From Algiphilus sp. (lineage in GTDB: Bacteria; Pseudomonadota; Gammaproteobacteria; Nevskiales; Nevskiaceae): a stretch of DNA of 30,425 nt. The position numbers were made by a program, and so were the translations under genes. The first letter of the stretch is position 1. The number at the start of each line of letters is the position of its first letter. Location of the stretch: the NCBI RefSeq assembly GCF_023145115.1, contig NZ_JAGLEJ010000045.1, forward strand, positions 1 through 30,425, written 5' to 3'. Under the pieces are notes generated by a model. That model saw only the letters and a program-made list of their open reading frames with translations. It did no database searches and was not told the DNA's origin. Below, piece after piece: positions 1 through 7,556 of the stretch.

Positions 1-422
1 CTGGGGTACTTGTCGGCCTGGTTGCCGATGCCTACCCGGTTCAGCAAACGCTCTGCGGTGGCGTTGGCGACGGTTTCGGGAGTCTCTTTGACCTTCTTGG
101 GCGCCAGCATAATGTTTCTCTTCACCGTGAGGTGAGGGAAGAGATTGAACTGCTGGAATACCATCCCCACTTCCTTGCGGATTTCAGCCAGAGCTTTCGG
201 ATTGCCGCTCTTGGGCGCGAGCTGCTGGCCGTCCACTTCCAGTGTTCCGGATTCATACTCTTCAAGTCCGTTCACGCAGCGAATCAGGGTGGATTTGCCG
301 GAGCCGCTGGCCCCGATAATAACCACCACTTCGCCCTGTTCAACGGTAAGGTCAATATCTTTAAGGACATGCAGTTTCCCGAAGTACTTGTTCATGCCCT
401 TCATTTTCACAATCTGAGTCAT
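1..422 (-). CDS. Polar amino-acid ABC transporter ATP-binding subunit, partial (C-terminus off the left edge)
   Basis: ATPase of a polar amino-acid importer of the GlnQ/HisP type, acting on the cytoplasmic side of the permease. About 140 N-terminal residues are present. The Walker A motif GASGSGKST is at residues 37-45 and the Q-loop (FQQFNLFPH) near residue 91. The signature motif, Walker B and switch histidine lie beyond the window. The start is ATG at 420-422, with an AAGGA ribosome binding site just upstream on the minus strand. It follows the permease gene after 13 bases and is the last gene of a binding protein-permease-ATPase operon. The family assignment is firm; the substrate cannot be told from this fragment. 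Confidence 0.93.
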   Translation of the reverse strand, partial: MTQIVKMKGMNKYFGKLHVLKDIDLTVEQGEVVVIIGASGSGKSTLIRCVNGLEEYESGTLEVDGQQLAPKSGNPKALAEIRKEVGMVFQQFNLFPHLTVKRNIMLAPKKVKETPETVANATAERLLNRVGIGNQADKYP

Positions 423-435
423 GGGTAACGTTCCT

Positions 436-1107
436 TCAGACAGAAGCCAGTCCGCGCCGCTCAACGAAGCGGAGAATGATGGACAGGGACAGGGTAATGG
501 CCAGGTATAGGATCGCGACCACAAAATACACCTCAAACGCGGTAAAGGTGTTGGCAATATAGATCTGGCCCTGGCGTACCAGTTCGCCCACGCCAATCAC
601 CGAGAACAGAGAGGTGTCCTTGATGCTGACGATAGCCTGGTTGCCCAGCGGCGGAATCATCCGGCGGAACGCCTGAGGCCACACGACAGACCAGAAGGTC
701 TGGGTACGGGATAACCCCAGAGAGAGGCCGGCCTCGGTCTGGCCTTTATCGATGGACTGAACACCACCGCGGACTACCTCGGATATGTAGGCGCCGGAGT
801 TCAAAGCGATGGCCGCGATGCCGGCCGTCAAGGGATCAATGGGACCGCCAATCAGGTCGGGCAGGCCGTAGAAAATAAAGAGGACCTGAACCAGGATCGG
901 AGTGCCACGAAAGATTTCGATGTAGGCGGTTGCCGGCCACCGCAGGAACCACTTCTTGTTGATGCTCAGCAGGCCAAAGAAAATGCCCAGAGCAAAACCG
1001 ATCAGAAGACCGCCGAAGGAAATCAGCAGGGTGTAGGGGATCCCTTTTATCAGAAAAGGGATAGAGTCGATGGCTGCCTGCCAGTCGAACTGAAACTGGA
1101 ATTCCAC
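436..1107 (-). CDS. Polar amino-acid ABC transporter permease
   Basis: Inner-membrane permease of the HisM/GlnP family, 223 residues, the usual length. Hydrophobic segments are visible near residues 20-45, 60-80, 90-110, 150-165 and 190-213. The EAA loop that contacts the ATPase is seen around EAGLSLGLSRTQTFWSVVWP (about residues 140-160). It lies between the binding-protein gene (91-base gap holding a hairpin) and the ATPase gene (13-base gap). Proteins of this family usually form homodimers or pair with a second permease. No second permease gene is present here, so a homodimer is the simpler reading. The exact amino acid carried is unknown. Confidence 0.93.
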   Translation of the reverse strand: MEFQFQFDWQAAIDSIPFLIKGIPYTLLISFGGLLIGFALGIFFGLLSINKKWFLRWPATAYIEIFRGTPILVQVLFIFYGLPDLIGGPIDPLTAGIAAIALNSGAYISEVVRGGVQSIDKGQTEAGLSLGLSRTQTFWSVVWPQAFRRMIPPLGNQAIVSIKDTSLFSVIGVGELVRQGQIYIANTFTAFEVYFVVAILYLAITLSLSIILRFVERRGLASV

Positions 1108-1142
1108 AGTGAGAGTCTCCGCAGAGTTTTGGAGTCACGAAG

Positions 1143-1166
1143 TGCCGGGGCAGTGAAGCCCCGGCA
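1143..1166 (-). promoter_or_regulatory. Intercistronic hairpin between binding-protein and permease genes
   Basis: A perfect 9-bp inverted repeat (TGCCGGGGC / GCCCCGGCA, 6-nt loop) sits in the 91-base gap after the binding-protein stop. No T-run follows it. This suits an mRNA-stabilising or partial attenuator element, which in many importer operons keeps binding-protein levels above those of the membrane parts. That role is inferred from position. Confidence 0.6.
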
Positions 1167-1198
1167 AAGGGAATCAGACCTCTGGGGTCCGGGAGCCC

Positions 1199-1957
1199 TT
1201 ACATGCCCTCGGGCATGGGGCCAAACCATTTTTCGTAGATGGTTTTGTAAGTACCATCTTCCTTCATTGCGGCAAGGGCTTCGTTTACATCATCAACCCA
1301 CTCACTGCCACTCTTGAGGGCAATACCATACTGCTGGCCTTCGTACAGCGGGCCGACGGTTGTCACCTTGCCTTCACCTTTGGTGCGGGCAAAGTAGCCA
1401 ACGTTTGGCGCATCGTAGAACACTGCGTCAATGGCACGGGACATCAGCGCCATGTACATATCAGAGCTGCCCGGATAGGGGGTTACACCGTCATCGGCGT
1501 CAAGGTTCTTGACCAGGTAGTCATAACTGGTGCTACCGATCTTGGTGCCGATTTTCTTGCCTTCGAGGTCGTCGAATTCGCTAACGTCGTCATTACCCTC
1601 GCGAACGAGGATTCGCAGACCCGAGTCGTAGTACGGGTCGGAGAAATCGACGATTTCTTCACGCTCTTCAGTAATCGTGATGCCGGCAATGGCAATGTCG
1701 ACGTTGCCGGTTTGCAGGGCCGGGATGATGCCGTTGAAGTCCATGGTGTTGAGGTCAATTTCGAAACCTGCACGGTCGGCTACCTCGCGGATGATCTCCA
1801 TATCGAAACCGATCATCTCACCGGTTTCCTGGTCCATCATTTCAAACGGAACGAAACTCGGGTCAGTGACGACGCGCAGGGTTTCTGCGCTCACGGTTCC
1901 TGCGGCAACGGTCAGTGCCAGGCTGGCGCTTACGGTCTTCAGCCACTTCGTGCTCAT
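1199..1957 (-). CDS. Periplasmic polar amino-acid binding protein
   Basis: Solute-binding protein of family 3 (GlnH/FliY/HisJ type), 252 residues. A Sec signal peptide covers residues 1-24, with charged start, hydrophobic core and AGTVSA cleavage site before ET. The mature protein starts with the typical LRVVTDPSFVPFEM strand and contains the family signature GFDMEIIREVADRAG. The segment IAGITITEEREEIVDFSDPYY is the usual ligand-pocket and hinge region. The start ATG is preceded by AAAGGAG. It is the first gene of the importer operon, with a 250-base upstream region holding its promoter. Family assignment is strong; the ligand is not determined. Confidence 0.94.
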   Translation of the reverse strand: MSTKWLKTVSASLALTVAAGTVSAETLRVVTDPSFVPFEMMDQETGEMIGFDMEIIREVADRAGFEIDLNTMDFNGIIPALQTGNVDIAIAGITITEEREEIVDFSDPYYDSGLRILVREGNDDVSEFDDLEGKKIGTKIGSTSYDYLVKNLDADDGVTPYPGSSDMYMALMSRAIDAVFYDAPNVGYFARTKGEGKVTTVGPLYEGQQYGIALKSGSEWVDDVNEALAAMKEDGTYKTIYEKWFGPMPEGM

Positions 1958-2077
1958 ACATTCTCCTTTTCTTTCTTATGAGGCTCCATTTGCCCGGTAA
2001 GGCAAGCCGGACCAATCACTGCTGTTGACGGCGATCTCCGGGGAGCGTTGATGGAACTGCATCACATACACTTTAGA

Positions 2078-2106
2078 CTATTACGCAGATGTATACAGGA
2101 AATCAA
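2078..2106 (-). promoter_or_regulatory. Candidate sigma-70 promoter of the amino-acid ABC operon
   Basis: On the minus strand TTGATT (2101-2106) and TAATAG (2078-2083) are separated by exactly 17 bases, about 120 bases upstream of the binding-protein start in an AT-rich stretch. The boxes match the consensus only in part (4/6 and 3/6), so this is a candidate. Confidence 0.3.
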
Positions 2107-2142
2107 ATGCTTGGCGGGGAGGTCCCGCCGGAGAGGGGAATA

Positions 2143-2178
2143 AAAAGGGGCAGATGAGAGTGTTCATCTGCCCCTTTT
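2143..2178 (-). terminator. Rho-independent terminator after metF
   Basis: A perfect 15-bp inverted repeat (AAAAGGGGCAGATGA and its complement, 6-nt loop) lies 30 bases after the metF stop. Read on the minus strand it ends in CCCCTTTTTATT, a classic stem plus T-run. The A/T flanks could make it work in both directions, but no plus-strand gene ends here. Confidence 0.88.
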
Positions 2179-2207
2179 ATTTCGTGGAGAGCGGATAGCG
2201 CGAAGCC

Positions 2208-3077
2208 TTAAAACGCAATCTTCTCCCGCTCACTGATGCCCAGATTCTTCCAGATGCTGATGCTGGGCTCTACCTGATTCAGGGTGTAGAAATGCAAGCC
2301 CGGCGCGCCTGCTGCCAGGAGCTTCTCGCACATCTCAGTAACCACTTCCTCACCGAACTTGCGGATGGAATCGCTGTCGTCGCCGTAGGCTTCGAGCTGT
2401 TTGCGAATCCAGCGAGGAATTTCCGCGCCGCACATGTCGGAGAAACGAACCAGGTTGGAGAAATTGACGATGGGCATGATGCCCGGTACCACCGGAATGG
2501 TAACGCCCATTTTCTCCAGCCGGTCGATGAAGTAGAAGTAGCTGTCTGCATTAAAGAAGTACTGGGTGATGGCGCTATTCGCACCGGCCTGAACCTTGCG
2601 GGCAAAGTTCTTCAGATCTTCTTCGGCGTTGCGGGCCTGAGGATGAAACTCAGGATACGCGGCTACTTCCAGGTTAAAGGTATCGCCGCTGTGCTCGCGG
2701 ATAAACTCCACCAGCTCGTTGGCATAGCGCAGCTCACCGGCGGCTCCCATACCGGAGGGCATGTCGCCCCGCAGGGCGACAATCCGGTTGATTCCGTGCT
2801 CCCGGTAAAGATCCAGCAGCTCCCCGATTTCCTGGCGGGTGCCCCCGACGCAGGAAAGATGAGGTGCCGTGGAAATGCCCTGGCTATGCAGGTTGAGCAC
2901 GGTCTCGATGGTGCGGTCCCGGGTGGAACCACCGGCGCCGAAGGTAACGGTCATGTAATCCGGGGTGTTAACGGCCAATTTATCGATAACGTTCTGCAGC
3001 TTTTCCTTGCCCTGGTCGGTCTTGGGCGGGAAAAACTCAAAGCTGAAACGACGCTTGAACTGTTTCTGGGATTGCAT
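2208..3077 (-). CDS. metF: 5,10-methylenetetrahydrofolate reductase
   Basis: Reduces 5,10-methylene-tetrahydrofolate to 5-methyl-tetrahydrofolate with FAD, feeding methionine synthesis. It has 289 residues, close to the 296 of E. coli MetF. The N-terminal FSFEFFPPKTDQGKEKL carries the conserved catalytic Glu of the EFFPP motif. The TVTFGAGGSTRDRT segment (about residues 43-56) and the ALRGDMP segment are family hallmarks in the folate/FAD barrel. The gene starts 12 bases after ahcY on the same strand and ends at a strong terminator, so it closes the metK-ahcY-metF methyl-cycle operon. The identification is secure. Confidence 0.97.
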   Translation of the reverse strand: MQSQKQFKRRFSFEFFPPKTDQGKEKLQNVIDKLAVNTPDYMTVTFGAGGSTRDRTIETVLNLHSQGISTAPHLSCVGGTRQEIGELLDLYREHGINRIVALRGDMPSGMGAAGELRYANELVEFIREHSGDTFNLEVAAYPEFHPQARNAEEDLKNFARKVQAGANSAITQYFFNADSYFYFIDRLEKMGVTIPVVPGIMPIVNFSNLVRFSDMCGAEIPRWIRKQLEAYGDDSDSIRKFGEEVVTEMCEKLLAAGAPGLHFYTLNQVEPSISIWKNLGISEREKIAF

Positions 3078-3089
3078 CTGTTTACCCGA

Positions 3090-4484
3090 TCAGTACTTGT
3101 AGCTTTCTGGCTTGTACGGGCCTTCGACCGGTACACCGATGTATTTGGCCTGCTCCGGCGTCATCTTGGTGATAACACCACCAAAGCCTTCCACCATGGC
3201 CCGAGCCACTTCCTCGTCCAGGTGCTTGGGCAGAACCTGAACGTATACGCCTTTCTCGCGGGCATCTTCCGGCAGATCGGCGAACTTGCGCTCGAACAGG
3301 TACATCTGGGCCAGAACCTGGTTGGCAAAGGAGCCATCCATGATCCGTGACGGGTGACCGGTGGCGTTGCCCAGGTTCACCAGGCGGCCTTCGGACAGCA
3401 GGATCAGGTGGTCGTTGGTGGCCTTGTCACGGTACACAACGTGCACCTGCGGCTTCACCTCGTCCCATTCCCAGTTCTTGCGCATGTAGGCGGTATCGAT
3501 CTCGTTGTCGAAGTGACCGATGTTGCACACCACGGCACCGCTTTTCAGGGCTTTGAGCATGTGCGCGTCGCACACGTTCATGTTGCCGGTGGTGGTGACC
3601 AGCAGATCGGTGTTCTGCAGCAGGTCGCGGTTCACGGCAGACTCGGTACCGGTGTTCACGCCGTCAATGTACGGAGACACAACTTCGAATCCGTCCATGC
3701 AGGCTTGCATGGCACAGATGGGGTCGGCCTCGGTCACTTTTACAATCATGCCTTCCTGGCGAAGGGAGGCAGCAGAGCCCTTGCCTACATCACCATAGCC
3801 GATCACCAGGGCTTTCTTGCCTGCCATCAGGTGGTCGGTAGCGCGCTTGATGGCGTCGTTCAGGCTGTGGCGACAACCGTATTTGTTGTCGTTCTTGGCC
3901 TTGGTGACTGCGTCGTTCACGTTGATGGCCGGTACCTTCAGAGTGCCCTCGCGCAGCATTTCCTGAAGACGATGCACACCGGTGGTGGTTTCTTCGGTCA
4001 CGCCGTGGCAGTTAGCCAGGATTTCCGGGTACTTCTCATGGAGCAGGGCGGTCAGATCGCCGCCGTCGTCCAGAATCATGTTCGGTTCCCAGCCGTCTAC
4101 ATCGGCTCCGACCGTACGCTCCAGGCACCAGTCGTACTCTTCGTCGGTTTCGCCCTTCCAGGCAAACACGGGAATGCCCTGCGCGGCGATGGCGGCCGCG
4201 GCCTGGTCCTGGGTGGAGAAGATGTTGCACGAGGACCAGCGCACGTTCGCACCCAGTTCAATCAGCGTCTCGATCAACACGGCGGTCTGGATGGTCATGT
4301 GGATACAGCCCATCACATTGGCGCCTTTCAGCGGCTGCTCGGCTTTGTATTTCTCGCGGAGCTTCATCAGGGCCGGCATTTCGCCTTCAGCGATGTTGAT
4401 TTCCTTGCGGCCCCAGCCGGCCAGGGAAATATCGCGAACTTTGTAGTCGTCAAAGCTGTTCAGCTTTTCTGCGGGAGTGCTCAT
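3090..4484 (-). CDS. ahcY: Adenosylhomocysteinase (S-adenosyl-L-homocysteine hydrolase)
   Basis: NAD-dependent cytosolic enzyme that splits S-adenosylhomocysteine into adenosine and homocysteine, relieving product inhibition of methyltransferases. It has 464 residues, normal for the bacterial form with the internal insertion. Visible signatures are CIHMTIQTAVLIETL near residues 60-75, SSCNIFSTQDQAAAAIA, the NAD-binding loop GYGDVGKGSA, the GHFDNEID segment and the C-terminal PYKPESYKY tail. The ATG is preceded by an AGGAG site. It lies between metK and metF. The 68-base leader shared with metK holds a hairpin but shows no recognisable SAH riboswitch core. Confidence 0.98.
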   Translation of the reverse strand: MSTPAEKLNSFDDYKVRDISLAGWGRKEINIAEGEMPALMKLREKYKAEQPLKGANVMGCIHMTIQTAVLIETLIELGANVRWSSCNIFSTQDQAAAAIAAQGIPVFAWKGETDEEYDWCLERTVGADVDGWEPNMILDDGGDLTALLHEKYPEILANCHGVTEETTTGVHRLQEMLREGTLKVPAINVNDAVTKAKNDNKYGCRHSLNDAIKRATDHLMAGKKALVIGYGDVGKGSAASLRQEGMIVKVTEADPICAMQACMDGFEVVSPYIDGVNTGTESAVNRDLLQNTDLLVTTTGNMNVCDAHMLKALKSGAVVCNIGHFDNEIDTAYMRKNWEWDEVKPQVHVVYRDKATNDHLILLSEGRLVNLGNATGHPSRIMDGSFANQVLAQMYLFERKFADLPEDAREKGVYVQVLPKHLDEEVARAMVEGFGGVITKMTPEQAKYIGVPVEGPYKPESYKY

Positions 4485-4517
4485 GGTGTTCTCCTGTCAG
4501 TTCAATCAGTTTGGCTT

Positions 4518-4543
4518 GGGCGTATGCCTGATGACATACGCCC
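4518..4543 (-). promoter_or_regulatory. Stem-loop in the metK-ahcY intergenic space
   Basis: A 9-bp perfect inverted repeat (GGGCGTATG / CATACGCCC), extendable by a C-G pair and a wobble pair to a 4-nt loop, fills most of the 68-base gap between the metK stop and ahcY start. No T-run follows on the minus strand. It could be a processing or attenuation element; the role is not known. Confidence 0.55.
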
Positions 4544-4552
4544 GAAATCGGT

Positions 4553-5740
4553 TTAGATACCAGCAGCATCCTTCAGGGCCGCGGCGCGATCGGTCTTCTC
4601 CCACGGGAAGGCGGTAAAGGTTTTGCCGCCAACCGTCATTTCATAGGGGTCGCGACCGAAGTGGCCGTAGGCGGCTGTTGCCCGATACATCGGATGCAGC
4701 AGGTCAAGCATGTTGGTAATCGCATACGGGCGCAGATCGAAGTTCTGGCGCACCAGTTCAATGATCTTGTCGTCGCTGATCTTGCCGGTTCCGAAGGTGT
4801 TCAGGGAGATCGACGTCGGTTGGGCTACGCCGATGGCGTAGGACACCTGGATCTCGCACTTGTCGGCCAGGCCGGCGGCGACGATGTTCTTGGCTACGTA
4901 ACGGCCGGCGTAAGCGGCAGAGCGGTCAACCTTGGACGGATCCTTACCGGAGAACGCACCACCTCCGTGGCGCGCCATACCGCCGTAGGTGTCGACGATG
5001 ATCTTGCGGCCGGTCAGACCGCAGTCACCCACCGGGCCGCCGATGACGAAGTTGCCGGTCGGGTTGATGTGGATCTTGGTATCGCTCTTGATCCAGTCGG
5101 CCGGCAGCACCGGCTTGACGATCTCCTCCATGACCGCCTCGCGGAGGGCTTCCTGCGAAACGTCCGGGTCGTGCTGCGTGGAGAGCACGATGGCGTCGAT
5201 GCCCGACGGCTTGCCGTCGGCATAGCGGATGCTCACCTGCGACTTGGCGTCGGGGCGCAGCCAGCCGAGCTTGCCCGACTTCCGCAGCTCCGACTGCTTC
5301 TGCACCATGCGGTGCGAGAACTGGATCGGCGCCGGCATCAGCTCGGGCGTCTCGTCGCAGGCGTAGCCGAACATCAGGCCCTGATCGCCGGCGCCCTGAT
5401 CCTCGGGCTTGGCGCGATCGACGCCCTGCGCGATGTCCGGGCTCTGCTTGCCCAGGCCGTTGAGCACGCCGCAGGTGCTGCCGTCGAAGCCGACGTCCGA
5501 CGAGGTGTAGCCGATGCCGTTGATGACCTCGCGGACGAGCTCCTCGAAGTCGACGGTGGCCGTGGTGGTGACCTCGCCGGCCAGCATGGCGATGCCGGTC
5601 TTGACGAGCGACTCGCAGGCGATGCGGGCGTGCGGGTCCTGCGCGAGGATGGCGTCCACCACCGCGTCGGAAATCTGGTCAGCCATCTTGTCCGGATGGC
5701 CCTCGGAGACGGACTCCGAAGTGAATAGATACTCTGTCAC
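4553..5740 (-). CDS. metK: S-adenosylmethionine synthase, compositionally mosaic
   Basis: Makes S-adenosylmethionine from methionine and ATP. It has 395 residues, full length. Motifs seen are the N-terminal ESVSEGHPDKMADQ, GAGDQGLMFGYA (about residues 115-130) and the phosphate loop GGGAFSGKDPSKVDRSAAY. The start is GTG at 5738-5740, with AGGAG nine bases upstream on the minus strand; the protein begins TEYLFTSESV as usual. Codons from the start to about position 5,040 end almost only in G or C. From about 5,030 down to the stop, wobble A and T become common (GGT, GGA, GTT, TCT, GTA), matching ahcY and metF. The protein is intact, so the switch is in DNA ancestry, not function. Confidence 0.97.
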   Translation of the reverse strand: MTEYLFTSESVSEGHPDKMADQISDAVVDAILAQDPHARIACESLVKTGIAMLAGEVTTTATVDFEELVREVINGIGYTSSDVGFDGSTCGVLNGLGKQSPDIAQGVDRAKPEDQGAGDQGLMFGYACDETPELMPAPIQFSHRMVQKQSELRKSGKLGWLRPDAKSQVSIRYADGKPSGIDAIVLSTQHDPDVSQEALREAVMEEIVKPVLPADWIKSDTKIHINPTGNFVIGGPVGDCGLTGRKIIVDTYGGMARHGGGAFSGKDPSKVDRSAAYAGRYVAKNIVAAGLADKCEIQVSYAIGVAQPTSISLNTFGTGKISDDKIIELVRQNFDLRPYAITNMLDLLHPMYRATAAYGHFGRDPYEMTVGGKTFTAFPWEKTDRAAALKDAAGI

Positions 5741-5865
5741 TGCGTTGCTCTCCTGCTTTTTCGCTTATGCGGATAAACGAATACTCTAACGCATCCGGGC
5801 CCTGCCGTGCCAGTCGCCGGCGCGATAGACTCACGACACACCGGTTGTGAAGGAGGGAAGCGCAG

Positions 5866-6429
5866 ATGGCTCTCACCCCGTCGACGATGCTGCCGCTGGG
5901 CACGCCCGCGCCCGATTTCGCGCTGCCCGAGCCGCTGTCCGGCGAGACGGTGGCGCGCGATGCGGTCCGCGGCAGTGCCGGCCTGTTGGTCATGTTCATC
6001 TGCAATCATTGCCCCTACGTGAAGCACATCCGCGACGAACTGGTCCGACTGGGTAACGATGCGCTGGCCCGGGGCGTGGGCGTGGTGGCCATCTCCGCCA
6101 ACGACGCCGATCACTATCCCGAGGACGCCCCCGAGCGGATGGCCGAGGAGGCGCGGCGCTACGCCTACCCCTTCCGTTATCTGCACGACGCCGGGCAGGA
6201 CGTCGCGCACGCCTATCAGGCCGCCTGCACGCCGGATTTCTATCTGTTCGACCGCGAGCTCAAGCTCTACTACCGCGGTCGGCTCGACGGCGCGACGCCG
6301 GGGAACGAGGCCCCCAACGACGGCGCCGACCTGCGCGCCGCGCTGAGTGGCATGCTCGCCGGCGCGACGCCGCCCGAGCCGCAGCAGCCCAGCATGGGCT
6401 GCAACATCAAGTGGCGCCCGGCGGCCTGA
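5866..6429 (+). CDS. Thioredoxin-fold redoxin (AhpC/TSA-related) with CNHC motif
   Basis: Cytosolic peroxiredoxin/TlpA-like protein of 187 residues with no signal peptide. The N-terminal LPLGTPAPDFALPEP is the standard strand of AhpC/TSA proteins. MFICNHCPYVKHI (about residues 44-56) holds the CxxC pair, and the C-terminal MGCNIKWRPA tail is typical of this subgroup. Family members are thought to reduce thiols or peroxides; the substrate is unknown. ATG 5866 is preceded by a strong AAGGAGGG site. It diverges from metK. A LuxR-type regulator begins 4 bases after its stop, suggesting coupled expression. Confidence 0.9.
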   Translation: MALTPSTMLPLGTPAPDFALPEPLSGETVARDAVRGSAGLLVMFICNHCPYVKHIRDELVRLGNDALARGVGVVAISANDADHYPEDAPERMAEEARRYAYPFRYLHDAGQDVAHAYQAACTPDFYLFDRELKLYYRGRLDGATPGNEAPNDGADLRAALSGMLAGATPPEPQQPSMGCNIKWRPAA

Positions 6430-6433
6430 GTTC

Positions 6434-7387
6434 GTGGACGATCTGCAGCGACTGGTCAGCCGTCTCTACCGTTCCGGCGTCGAGCGCCCGGCCGAGGATT
6501 TCCAGCGCTGGGCCCTGCAGCAGCTCAAGGCGGTCGTGCCGCACGACGCCGCGGTCTGGGGAATGGGGCACGCCGAGCGCGGGCAGTTCCACAACGTCAA
6601 GGTGTTCGGCCTCGACCAGGCCTTCGCGAAGGCGCTGCAGGAGTGGCGCGACCACAATCCGCTCTACCCGCGCCTGGCGGACAGCGACGGCATTCCCATG
6701 GACATGCGCGACGCGGTTCCGGACGCGCGCTTCTACCGCAGCGAGATCTATCGCAAGTGCTTCCGGCCCTTCGGCGTCGAGCGCATTCTCAGCTCGGGCC
6801 ACATGGACCCGCGCTGCGGCCTGTACACGCTGCTGTCGCTGTACCGGTTCGACCGCGACCAGCCGTTCAGCGAGGCGGACCGTCAGCACTTCCGCGTGGC
6901 GGCCTTCCACATGGTGCATGCCTGCTCGCACAACTTCTTCCTGCATCTGGCGCGGCCGGCGTCCGAGCATTCCGAGCGGCCGGCGGCGGTCGCCGACGGC
7001 CGCGGTGTCCTGCACGAAGCCGAGCCCGAGTTCATCGCACTGCTCGCCAAGCACGTGCCGGACTGGCAGGGCATGCATCTGCCCGAAGCCATCGCCGGGC
7101 GCATCGGCACCGAGTCGCGCTTCGCCGTCGAGGATCTCTGCGTCGAGGTGCAGCCGCTGTCGGACATCTTCCTGCTGCGCATCTGGGAAGAGACCCCCCT
7201 GGACCGCCTCACGGTACGCGAGCGCGAGGTGGTCCAGGCGGTGAGCCGGGGGCTGTCGCACAAGGAGGCGGGACGCGAGCTCGGGCTGGCGCCCACCACC
7301 GTCTCCAGCCACCTCTATCGCGCCTACGCCAAGCTCGGGGTGGCGTCGCGCAGCGAGCTCGCGCGCCTCGTGCACGGCATGCCCTGA
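6434..7387 (+). CDS. LuxR-type HTH transcriptional regulator
   Basis: Protein of about 317 residues. The C-terminal LuxR/FixJ helix-turn-helix is clear in LDRLTVREREVVQAVSRGLS followed by HKEAGRELGLAPTTVSSHLY. The N-terminal ~240 residues match no sensor domain I can name; no autoinducer-binding or receiver motifs are evident. I chose GTG 6434 because longer versions overlap the redoxin gene in another frame. It has no clear ribosome binding site of its own and begins 4 bases after the upstream stop, consistent with translational coupling. It may control the redoxin or nearby genes; there is no direct evidence for targets. Confidence 0.82.
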   Translation: MDDLQRLVSRLYRSGVERPAEDFQRWALQQLKAVVPHDAAVWGMGHAERGQFHNVKVFGLDQAFAKALQEWRDHNPLYPRLADSDGIPMDMRDAVPDARFYRSEIYRKCFRPFGVERILSSGHMDPRCGLYTLLSLYRFDRDQPFSEADRQHFRVAAFHMVHACSHNFFLHLARPASEHSERPAAVADGRGVLHEAEPEFIALLAKHVPDWQGMHLPEAIAGRIGTESRFAVEDLCVEVQPLSDIFLLRIWEETPLDRLTVREREVVQAVSRGLSHKEAGRELGLAPTTVSSHLYRAYAKLGVASRSELARLVHGMP

Positions 7388-7556
7388 CGCGCAGGCCGCT
7401 GTTGTAGAACGGAATTCCGGGGCGCCGCCACGAGTGCGGCGATCCCGCCGCGTCGCCGTGGTTGCCGGCGCGCTGGTCGGCGGGCGAAAATAGCGGACTG
7501 CATTCCATTCCTATCCGTGGCCGCGCCTGCGTGCGCCGCTCGGGGACGCCTGTCAA

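Noticed and set aside
4485..4552. SAH riboswitch before ahcY
   Set aside because: The conserved core sequence is not seen; only a simple hairpin is present.
3354..4556. Long plus-strand open frame opposite ahcY
   Set aside because: Shadow of ahcY with low-complexity His/Val-rich translation and no ribosome binding site.
5741..5865. Sigma-54 or riboswitch control between metK and the redoxin gene
   Set aside because: TGGCAC occurs but the paired GC-12 element does not; no SAM-riboswitch-like structure is seen.
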